Below, in pieces: positions 6,169-12,016 of a stretch of DNA of 12,016 nt (the first letter of the stretch is position 1; every line of letters begins with the position of its first letter). The stretch covers positions 1 through 12,016 of the forward strand of contig JBBIIP010000045.1 of the NCBI GenBank assembly GCA_037446395.1, written 5' to 3'. Source of the DNA: JAAYJT01 sp037446395. GTDB taxonomy: Bacteria > Bacteroidota > Bacteroidia > Bacteroidales > JAAYJT01. A program made the translations under genes and the position numbers. The notes beneath the pieces are model-generated. The model was not told the origin of the DNA and did no database searches. It saw nothing but the letters and a program-made list of their open reading frames with translations.

Positions 6169-8198
6169 CAGATACTTTTTTTATCCACTAAAATCATTAT
6201 CGAACGGGCAGGTAGGATTGTTGTTCCCGATTGGTCGCGTCCGTAGCCCTTCGCTGTGAAACCTTTTTCTTCGATGGCTTCTTTTGTGGCAACAATCACC
6301 CATTCTCCGGCCGGAAGCGGTATCTGTATATTTTTTGGATTGGCATTATAAAACACCAGGATATCTTTCCATTGATCGCCGTTGGCATGATCTGTGATTT
6401 GGAACCCGACAAGGAATGGCCTTTTGAATTCAAAGAACCGCAGGTGTTTTTGTATTTTAGTTGTTTCTGTCATCCTGAAGGCTGGATGATTTTTTCGCAG
6501 TGCAATGAGGGCCTGGTAATAATTAAATACTTCTTTATACTGGGCCTTATTGCTCCACACCAGCTGATTCACCGAATCAGGCAGGTTATATGTGTTGTGA
6601 TGACCAAGTTTAGTTCGAACGATCTCCTCTCCTGCATGAAGAAAAGATACTCCCTGTGAAGTTAGTACTATGGCATTGGCCAGCTTTTGCAGATCAAGCA
6701 TATCTTGCTTTTTACATCCTACACAAGTATTAACAATCTTGTCCCACAGGCAGGGATTATCGTGGCAGGTAACATAGGTAATGGTTTGCATTGGGTTGGA
6801 TGCATAGAATGCCTTCGAGTAATTTACAGCACTATATTGAATTTGAGGATGTTCGGTTGATGCAACTACACCAAATTTTATACTTTCTTCAAGACCCGGC
6901 ATGCCCGTAATGAATCCCGGTGCGTCGTCTTTCCACCAGGGTCCACGAATCCCATCACGGATATCGTCGCTGAAAACAGCCACTCCATCGAGGCGGGCGG
7001 CATGTGCCTTGGTTGCACGGTGTTCTGTTGGCAAAGGGGTGTCGCCTGCTGTCCATCCTTCACCATAAATAAATATGGTCGGATCAATTTTGTTCAGCTC
7101 TGCACGGATCAATTTCATGGTTTCAATATCATGTAAACCCATTAGGTCGAAACGGAACCCATCAACCTTGTATTCTGTCGCCCAATATTTTACTGACTCC
7201 ACAATGAATTTCCGCATCATGGCTTTTTCGCTGGCGGTTTCGTTTCCGCAACCCGATCCGTTGGCATATAGTCCATCATCGGTCATACGGAAGAAATACC
7301 CCGGAACAAGCTGCTCAAAGTTTGATGTACTGGCATTGTGCACATGATTGTAGACCACATCCATAATTACCCGAATGCCATGGTTGTGAAGTGATTGAAT
7401 CATTTTTTTGAATTCACGAATGCGCACATTGCCATCGAAAGGATCGGTTGAATAAGAGCCTTCCGGAACGTTGAAATTCTGTGGGTCGTATCCCCAGTTA
7501 TACTGAGGCTCATGAAGCCGGGTTTCGTCAATGGTGTGAAAGTCGAATGCTGGCAACAGGTGCACATGGGTTATTCCCAACTCTTTCAGGTGGTCAATTC
7601 CGGTTTTTTCGCCCTCCGGGCTCAGGGTGCCTGTTTCGGTGAATGCAAGAAACTTGCCCGGATAGTTACTGCCCGAACTAGGATGTATCGAAAAATCACG
7701 AACATGTATTTCCCATATTACCATATCTGTGAAGCTTTTCAAGGGTGGGCGAGTATCATTTTCCCATCCTTCCGGATTGGTCGAAGGCAAATCTATAATC
7801 ATCCCGCGATGACCGTTTACTCCCACAGCCCTTGCGTAGGGGTCTGCAACTTCGTTTTTCCATTGGCCATCTATTTTAGCCTGAAACGTATAATACCGGT
7901 TTTTGTAATCGCCCTTGAGGATATGCGTCCAGGTTCCGTCTTTATTGGAATCTAACTCATGCGTTTCCAGAAGATTGCCGCTACCTCCCTGGTCGTAAAT
8001 GTGGAAATAAATAGCTTCAGCCGAAGGGGCCCAGATACGGATGCATGTTCTCTCTTTGGTGTATTGCACCCCAAGGTCATTGCCATGATACACGGGGTAT
8101 CCATCGGTAGTTTCATTTACCGGAGAAGGCTTGCAGCCGGGAATGGTAAGCGTAGCAGCAGTGATCATCGTAAGCGCGAATGTTTTGAAAGGATTCAT
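6168..8198 (-). CDS. pulA: Type I pullulanase (GH13 debranching enzyme), predicted lipoprotein
   Basis: Hydrolyses alpha-1,6 branch points in pullulan, glycogen or starch fragments. With the ATG at 8198 the protein has 676 residues. The frame stays open to 8255, but a -7 box at 8222-8229 would start transcription downstream of that point, and only the 8198 start gives a lipoprotein signal (MNPFKTFALTMITAATLTIP, then GC; lipidated Cys22). Next come a CBM48-like domain (about 40-140) and a GH13 barrel with the type I pullulanase motif YNWGYDP (233-239), DVVYNH (280-285), GFRFD with nucleophile Asp351, YGEGW with acid/base Glu380, and CHDN with Asp480. A C-terminal beta domain follows. It is anchored to an envelope membrane, but no clear surface-export signal follows the Cys, so the side is uncertain. 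Four cysteines cluster at 478-495, which is unusual. Confidence 0.93.
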   Translation of the reverse strand: MNPFKTFALTMITAATLTIPGCKPSPVNETTDGYPVYHGNDLGVQYTKERTCIRIWAPSAEAIYFHIYDQGGSGNLLETHELDSNKDGTWTHILKGDYKNRYYTFQAKIDGQWKNEVADPYARAVGVNGHRGMIIDLPSTNPEGWENDTRPPLKSFTDMVIWEIHVRDFSIHPSSGSNYPGKFLAFTETGTLSPEGEKTGIDHLKELGITHVHLLPAFDFHTIDETRLHEPQYNWGYDPQNFNVPEGSYSTDPFDGNVRIREFKKMIQSLHNHGIRVIMDVVYNHVHNASTSNFEQLVPGYFFRMTDDGLYANGSGCGNETASEKAMMRKFIVESVKYWATEYKVDGFRFDLMGLHDIETMKLIRAELNKIDPTIFIYGEGWTAGDTPLPTEHRATKAHAARLDGVAVFSDDIRDGIRGPWWKDDAPGFITGMPGLEESIKFGVVASTEHPQIQYSAVNYSKAFYASNPMQTITYVTCHDNPCLWDKIVNTCVGCKKQDMLDLQKLANAIVLTSQGVSFLHAGEEIVRTKLGHHNTYNLPDSVNQLVWSNKAQYKEVFNYYQALIALRKNHPAFRMTETTKIQKHLRFFEFKRPFLVGFQITDHANGDQWKDILVFYNANPKNIQIPLPAGEWVIVATKEAIEEKGFTAKGYGRDQSGTTILPARSIMILVDKKSI

Positions 8199-8221
8199 GG
8201 TTCTAATACCTGATGAGTGGG

Positions 8222-8229
8222 CAAAGATA
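8222..8229 (-). promoter_or_regulatory. -7 box of pulA
   Basis: Minus strand TATCTTTG matches TAnnTTTG exactly, 23 bases before the ATG at 8198. It predicts a very short leader and excludes the more upstream in-frame start at 8255. No TTG is present at the -33 distance. Confidence 0.6.
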
Positions 8230-8551
8230 AATTTTTGAAGTAATTTCTTAGTCATATATCAAGAAAATACCTTGCAAAGGCGTTGAGCTGCTAATAATAT
8301 GAATGATTAGTAACCGGTGGCGTCAAAATATAGCCGCTACTGGAAATGTTTTTGTTTGTAATGGGGTTTTATTTCAATACTTGCCATGTTGCAGGCAGGG
8401 TACGCTTTGCAAGTGAACAAATCTTGCCTTGAAGATTAAGAGAAGAGAATCGGATAAAAATCTTGCAGAGTCTAATCCCCAACAATTCAGATCTGGGTTT
8501 CCGGCTTTTTTAACCTCTGCCCCGGGCTTTGGGATGGGTGAATTCTGAAAT
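8230..8551. other. Intergenic region without a recognisable gene
   Basis: Between the pulA promoter and the terminator of the CAP-SPOR gene I see no coding frame with family resemblance and no RNA gene. The only structures are a perfect 6-bp hairpin, AATCTT-gccttg-AAGATT (8420-8437), and a 9-base direct repeat, AAATCTTGC (8419-8427 and 8458-8466). No full Bacteroidota promoter was found on either strand. It may be spacer or decayed coding sequence. Confidence 0.5.
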
Positions 8552-8576
8552 AAAAAAAGGAAATTGCGCTTCCCTT
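8552..8576 (-). terminator. Intrinsic terminator of the CAP-SPOR gene
   Basis: Read on the minus strand: AAGGGAA, loop GCGCAA, TTTCCTT (one G-T pair), then a run of T (8552-8556). It starts inside the TAA stop codon (8575-8577) of the gene. It should separate this gene from pulA downstream. Confidence 0.75.
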
Positions 8577-9696
8577 ATTTTTCCATTACCCAGATGCCTT
8601 TGAATACTTCGCTGAGTGTTTGTTGTTCTTTTTTGGCATCTTCCATGTTTTCAAAATCATAGATTGAGATGCGGTAATTGCCATCTTTTTCAATAAATTT
8701 TGCATCCGTATAGCCATTGCTGATAAGCTTTGCAACTTCTCTCCGGGCCTGTTCAAGGGTTTTGAAACTGCTTACAATCAGGTAATATCTGACTGGGGTT
8801 TGAAGCATGGGATTCGCGGCAATTGTTTCTGAGGTGGGTGGGGGAGGTTTTGTTTGTTGCTGGTCATGGGAAGGCCTGGGTTGGCTATTCTCTTGTTTGG
8901 CCGGAGGTGATTCGGATTTAGGTGGCTGCTGAGGTTTATCAACAGGCTTTTGGGATGGCTGAGTTCCTGGTGTTGTTTTTGGCGATGCCTGTGTTTGGGC
9001 CTGGTCCATTGGCTGATTTGTTGCCGGAGATTTGACAGCCTGGGCTGGCGGGCGTGCCTGAACCTGTGCATCAACCAGGTAGTTATGGCTGATCTGCCTG
9101 CCACCTTCGCATGCGAGTAGCTTTGTTTCCTTATCTGCTGCCTCGCCAAACCAAACTGATGTATAACCTTCGAATAGAGCCACACCCATCGCCTGCCAGT
9201 TTTTTTGAGCCCAACGTCCACGCTTAATCAGTATATCGTTTGTTGGTTCGAGCGATTTCCATTGCTCCAGCGAGCTACTTGGCGAAGCAGGTTTGTTTTC
9301 CCATAAAATGATTTCCTGTGCATGACCTTTATATCCTGTCAGTTCCTGAGGCTTTTTGAACATGCATTCCTGGCGGTTGGGCTCCTTGGCATAGCAGCAT
9401 GGGGTCCAGCTACCCTTGCCAGACCATGAATGGAGATTGCATCCTGAAAGATCGGGGCGGTTTTTTTGAAGATCTCGCACATGCACGTATGCTACATAAC
9501 AAAGGGATTTTGATAACGGAATAATTTCGAGCCCCTGCGACTGCCGATATTCGTTGATGAGCTGATAAAGCTCCAGCTCTCTTGCCGAAATACAATATGA
9601 TGAAGGAATTGTTGGTTCAGGTTTCTTTTTCTGAGCACTCATTGTTGGCTGTAGCGCAATCAGAAAAAGTAAAATAATTAAAAATTGAGGTTTCAT
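8575..9696 (-). CDS. Secreted CAP-domain protein with C-terminal SPOR domain
   Basis: Predicted periplasmic or envelope protein, 373 residues. The start at 9696 (ATG) is chosen over an in-frame TTG at 9711 because that TTG lies within a few bases of the -7 box and only the ATG begins a normal signal peptide (residues 1-21, hydrophobic core then PTMSA|Q). Residues about 35-185 look like a CAP/SCP domain: LINEYRQSQG, His72, His89 in NLHSW, Glu128, and a final WFGEA strand. Cysteines at 35, 66, 86, 100, 101, 111 and 196 suggest disulfides. Residues about 207-297 are a Pro/Gln/Lys-rich disordered linker. Residues about 303-373 are a SPOR domain (RYYLIVSSFKTLEQAR to the end), a fold that binds glycan strands stripped of peptides at division sites. 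The role is probably in the cell wall; CAP activity in bacteria is poorly defined. It is transcribed alone, divergently from the HMA gene. Confidence 0.85.
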   Translation of the reverse strand: MKPQFLIILLFLIALQPTMSAQKKKPEPTIPSSYCISARELELYQLINEYRQSQGLEIIPLSKSLCYVAYVHVRDLQKNRPDLSGCNLHSWSGKGSWTPCCYAKEPNRQECMFKKPQELTGYKGHAQEIILWENKPASPSSSLEQWKSLEPTNDILIKRGRWAQKNWQAMGVALFEGYTSVWFGEAADKETKLLACEGGRQISHNYLVDAQVQARPPAQAVKSPATNQPMDQAQTQASPKTTPGTQPSQKPVDKPQQPPKSESPPAKQENSQPRPSHDQQQTKPPPPTSETIAANPMLQTPVRYYLIVSSFKTLEQARREVAKLISNGYTDAKFIEKDGNYRISIYDFENMEDAKKEQQTLSEVFKGIWVMEK

Positions 9697-9713
9697 TTTT
9701 TCCTTAAACAATG

Positions 9714-9747
9714 CAAAGATATGCTATATGTGGACTTTTTGTGCAAT
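9714..9747 (-). promoter_or_regulatory. Promoter of the CAP-SPOR gene
   Basis: Minus strand TATCTTTG (9714-9721) matches TAnnTTTG exactly, 17 bases before the ATG at 9696. An ATTG (9744-9747) lies 22 bases upstream, slightly longer than the preferred spacing. The -7 box is identical to that of pulA. Confidence 0.55.
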
Positions 9748-9775
9748 AATAATACCAAAACCTGTCTATTTGTCT

Positions 9776-9799
9776 TTCGCAGGGTAAGCCCTGTGCGAA
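9776..9799. repeat. Inverted repeat TTCGCA-N12-TGCGAA in the divergent promoter region
   Basis: Outer arms TTCGCA (9776-9781) and TGCGAA (9794-9799) are perfectly complementary, and inner GGG and CCC (9782-9784 with 9789-9791) pair too. As RNA it would be a compact hairpin with a TAAG loop and a 2-base bulge. It lies upstream of both predicted promoters, so a DNA-level operator is as plausible as an RNA element. Confidence 0.5.
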
Positions 9800-9852
9800 T
9801 GATTTACGGATGGAATTTTTTTTACAACGTGTCAGTCACATTTATTTATTGT

Positions 9853-9860
9853 TATTTTTG
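9853..9860 (+). promoter_or_regulatory. Candidate -7 box for the HMA lipoprotein-DUF4492-cydA genes
   Basis: TATTTTTG matches TAnnTTTG, 51 bases before the ATG at 9912, in AT-rich DNA. No TTG at the -33 distance. Random matches are likely in such AT-rich sequence, hence the modest confidence. Confidence 0.4.
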
Positions 9861-9911
9861 TATGTTTTCAAGAGGAAATTTAAGTTTAACCTTTACAAAA
9901 ATAATCAAATT

Positions 9912-10238
9912 ATGAAGAACTTAATTCTAATGTCAATCCTGTTGCTGGGAGTAGTGGCCTGCCACAATCTTACCCAGAAACCTGAACAAACAGACGCCCC
10001 TGTTGAACTTGTAGAGTTGACACTCCATGTAACCGGCATGACCTGTGGGGGTTGCGAAAACGCAGTGATCGGTGCGCTTGAGGAAATTGATGGCATTGAT
10101 ACCGCTACAGCATCGTATGTTGACGAACAGGTCAGCGTCATGTACGATCCACAGAAAACCTCTGCTGAGGCCATCACCGAGATCATCAAAAACACCGGAT
10201 ATACGGTTGTCAGCACATTAGAAACAGAACCTGAGTAG
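9912..10238 (+). CDS. Heavy-metal-associated (HMA) domain lipoprotein
   Basis: Small envelope lipoprotein, 108 residues. The ATG at 9912 is preferred to the in-frame ATG at 9810 because it begins a lipoprotein signal (MKNLILMSILLLGVVAC; lipidated Cys17) and the candidate promoter lies between the two. After a short acidic linker, residues about 35-104 form one HMA ferredoxin-like domain with the metal site MTCGGC (43-48; ligands Cys45 and Cys48), as in CopZ, MerP and the N-termini of copper ATPases. This suggests a membrane-tethered chaperone or scavenger for Cu(I) or a similar soft metal outside the cytoplasm. DUF4492 starts 21 bases downstream, followed by cydA, so they are probably co-transcribed. 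Metal identity and partner are unknown, and cytochrome bd itself contains no copper. Confidence 0.88.
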   Translation: MKNLILMSILLLGVVACHNLTQKPEQTDAPVELVELTLHVTGMTCGGCENAVIGALEEIDGIDTATASYVDEQVSVMYDPQKTSAEAITEIIKNTGYTVVSTLETEPE

Positions 10239-10259
10239 TGGATTAATGTTCGTTTCAAA

Positions 10260-10511
10260 ATGACCCAGATTGCTACCCCCCGAGCTCCCGCAAAAGGAAA
10301 AAACCTCCTTTTAAGGATTTTTTATTTCTACTACGATGGGTTTCGCAGTATGACCCTCGGCAAAACTTTGTGGCTGATAATTTTCATTAAACTGTTCATA
10401 ATGTTTGCCATTCTCAGGGTCTTTTTATTTCCCAACTTTCTTAATTCAAAATTCGAAAACGATACTGATCGAGGCAATCATGTAATCGAACAACTTATTA
10501 AGCAACCCTAA
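10260..10511 (+). CDS. DUF4492 family small membrane protein preceding cydA
   Basis: An 83-residue protein I recognise as the DUF4492 family, found in Bacteroidota directly before cydA. It has a basic N-terminus, the family motif YYDGFRSMTLGKTLWLIIFI (residues 24-43), one membrane segment at about 37-57 (with a Lys at 44), then FPNFLNSKF and a charged tail. By the positive-inside rule the N-terminus is probably cytoplasmic. The spacings of 21 bases upstream and 10 bases downstream to cydA indicate an operon. Position and size suggest an accessory or assembly factor for cytochrome bd, comparable in placement to small bd subunits such as CydX, though CydX is shorter and lies after cydB. That function is inference; I know of no demonstrated role. 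Confidence 0.85.
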   Translation: MTQIATPRAPAKGKNLLLRIFYFYYDGFRSMTLGKTLWLIIFIKLFIMFAILRVFLFPNFLNSKFENDTDRGNHVIEQLIKQP

Positions 10512-10521
10512 TTGTATCAAT

Positions 10522-12016
10522 ATGACTGAAACCTTTGACTTTGCATTGATCAACTGGTCGCGGGGATTATTTGCCCTTTCGGCCATGTATCACTGGTTGT
10601 TTGTTCCCCTCACCCTCGGCCTAGCATACATCATGGCCATCATGGAAACAATCTATGTGAAGACGGGTGACCCACACTGGAAGAAAGTTACCAAATTCTG
10701 GATGACTATTTTCGGTATAAACTTTGCCATTGGTGTAGCCACCGGACTGATTCTTGAGTTTGAATTTGGAACCAACTGGTCGAACTATTCCTGGTTTGTT
10801 GGCGATATTTTCGGTGCTCCATTGGCCATAGAAGGCATTTTCGCCTTTTTCATCGAATCTACTTTTATCGCTGTCATGTATTTTGGTTGGAACAAGGTGA
10901 GCAAAAAATTCCACCTGCTATCAACCTGGCTTGTTGCCTTTGGCGCAAGCCTCTCAGCGCTTTGGATTCTCGTGGCGAATGCCTGGATGCAATTTCCAAC
11001 GGGTATGGTGTTTAATCCCGATACTGCGCGAAACGAAATGGGCAATTTCTGGGAAGTATTTCTCTCACCGATGGCCATCAACAAATTTTTGCACACCATC
11101 TCATCAGCCTATCTTCTGGCTTCTGTATTTGTGATCGGGGTAAGTTCCTGGTATTTGCTCAAAAAGCGGGAAGCTTTACTTGCAAAACGCAGCATCCTGG
11201 TTGCAGCAGTTTTTGGTATTATCACTTCATTTTATACCATCCTCACGGGTGATGGGTCGGCAAAAAATGTAGCCAAATATCAACCCATGAAATTTGCAGC
11301 CTTCGAGGGGTTAACCAAGGGGAAAACGGGTGCCGGATTGATAACGATCGGCCTGCTTTCTCAAACACCTGAAGACCCGAATTATGAAAACTTAAAAGAT
11401 TTTCATTTTAAGATTGAGATTCCTAACCTGCTGTCTTACATGGCATTCGGTGATTGGAACGCATTCGTGCCGGGAGTTCGGGATCTGCTCGAAGGCAATG
11501 AGAAACATGGCATCGTAGCTGCTTCAGAAAAAATTGTGAAAGGAAAAATGGCCATTGATGCGTTGGCGGAATACACGAAAGCCAAAAAGGCAGGCGATGA
11601 GCAGCGTGCCTCCGAAGCCAAACAAGTGCTTGACGAGAACTTTCAATATTTCGGCTATGGATATTTTGACGATCCCAAAATGCTAGTGCCAAACATACCC
11701 ATTACATTTTATAGTTTCCACCTGATGGTTGCACTTGGGTTCTTCTTCTTTTTACTGATGGCTGTGTTTTTGGTGCTGCTCTATAAAGATCGCCTAAACA
11801 GAGCCAGGCTTTGGTTGCGTATTGCAGTTTTCTCTATCCCGTTGGCATATATCGCCTCCCAGTCGGGTTGGATAACAGCCGAAATGGGCCGGCAGCCCTG
11901 GGTAATTCAGGATTTGATGCCAACCATGGTGGCCGTGTCACATATCAATGCAAACACAGTGCAAGTTACTTTTTGGCTGTTTGCGGTGCTCTTTACAACG
12001 CTTATGATTGCCGAAA
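10522..12016 (+). CDS. cydA: Cytochrome bd ubiquinol oxidase subunit I, 3' end cut by window edge
   Basis: Haem-carrying subunit of the cytochrome bd quinol oxidase in the inner membrane; it oxidises quinol and reduces O2 at low oxygen without pumping protons. From the ATG at 10522 there are 498 complete codons with no stop before the window edge. Key residues match E. coli CydA at a constant offset: His24 (H19, haem b595), Glu104 and Glu112 (E99, E107), His191 (H186) and Met402 (M393) for haem b558, Lys257 and Glu262 (K252, E257) in the quinol-binding Q-loop, Glu454 (E445), and GRQPW at 456-460. The Q-loop region (about 255-390) includes a charged stretch at 323-372. E. coli Arg391 aligns with His400 here. 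It follows DUF4492 by 10 bases; cydB is expected beyond the edge. The organism can probably respire at low oxygen. Confidence 0.96.
   Translation, partial: MTETFDFALINWSRGLFALSAMYHWLFVPLTLGLAYIMAIMETIYVKTGDPHWKKVTKFWMTIFGINFAIGVATGLILEFEFGTNWSNYSWFVGDIFGAPLAIEGIFAFFIESTFIAVMYFGWNKVSKKFHLLSTWLVAFGASLSALWILVANAWMQFPTGMVFNPDTARNEMGNFWEVFLSPMAINKFLHTISSAYLLASVFVIGVSSWYLLKKREALLAKRSILVAAVFGIITSFYTILTGDGSAKNVAKYQPMKFAAFEGLTKGKTGAGLITIGLLSQTPEDPNYENLKDFHFKIEIPNLLSYMAFGDWNAFVPGVRDLLEGNEKHGIVAASEKIVKGKMAIDALAEYTKAKKAGDEQRASEAKQVLDENFQYFGYGYFDDPKMLVPNIPITFYSFHLMVALGFFFFLLMAVFLVLLYKDRLNRARLWLRIAVFSIPLAYIASQSGWITAEMGRQPWVIQDLMPTMVAVSHINANTVQVTFWLFAVLFTTLMIAE

Noticed and set aside
8199..8255. Longer pullulanase with the start at 8255
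   Set aside because: The -7 box at 8222-8229 lies inside this extension, and it would bury the lipoprotein signal peptide behind 19 extra residues.
8778..9221. A 147-codon open frame on the minus strand overlapping the CAP-SPOR gene
   Set aside because: It runs through the CAP domain and the Pro/Gln-rich linker of the real gene in another frame; its composition (His, Gln, Arg, Pro) is what a shifted linker gives, and there is no promoter or family resemblance.
9810..9911. Longer HMA protein starting at 9810
   Set aside because: It would add 34 residues in front of a clear lipoprotein signal, and the candidate promoter lies inside the extension.
1..12016. CRISPR array, transposon, prophage, toxin-antitoxin, defence cluster, tRNA or rRNA
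   Set aside because: I looked for spaced direct repeats, transposase or integrase motifs, terminal inverted repeats and RNA gene signatures and found none; the gene content is ordinary core genome.

Overview
The window reads as a draft scaffold from a member of the Bacteroidota, probably Bacteroidales-like. Four things point there. The promoters fit the Bacteroidota sigma factor (TTG near -33, TAnnTTTG near -7) rather than -35/-10 boxes. There are no strong Shine-Dalgarno sequences. The ribosomal order is rplM-rpsI-rpsB-tsf. A GldA-type ABC ATPase and a DUF4492 gene directly before cydA are also typical of the phylum. A run of exactly 100 N inside the ABC gene shows that two contigs were joined.

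Layout, left to right. (1) Minus strand, 1-2099: metK, nearly complete and running off the left edge, preceded by gldA, which is split by the N-run. (2) A divergent promoter region, 2100-2395. (3) Plus strand, 2396-5136: the translation operon rplM, rpsI, rpsB and tsf. It has a clear promoter, a structured element before rpsB and a strong bidirectional terminator after tsf. (4) Minus strand, 5222-9696: a bile acid:Na+ symporter-family transporter, a lipoprotein type I pullulanase, and a secreted CAP-SPOR protein with its own terminator. (5) A divergent promoter region, 9697-9911. (6) Plus strand, 9912-12016: a heavy-metal-associated lipoprotein, a small DUF4492 membrane protein and cydA (cytochrome bd subunit I), tightly spaced like one operon and cut by the right edge. 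cydB would be expected next.

Functionally this is mostly core genome: methyl-donor synthesis, translation, alpha-glucan breakdown, envelope and cell-wall proteins, and low-oxygen respiration. I saw no CRISPR array, transposon, phage, toxin-antitoxin or defence genes, and no RNA gene. The most interesting parts are the metal-binding lipoprotein and DUF4492 attached to the cytochrome bd gene, a long hairpin between rpsI and rpsB, a repeat-bearing charged tail on ribosomal protein S2, and a four-cysteine cluster beside a catalytic motif of the pullulanase. None of these amounts to a demonstrated new system.
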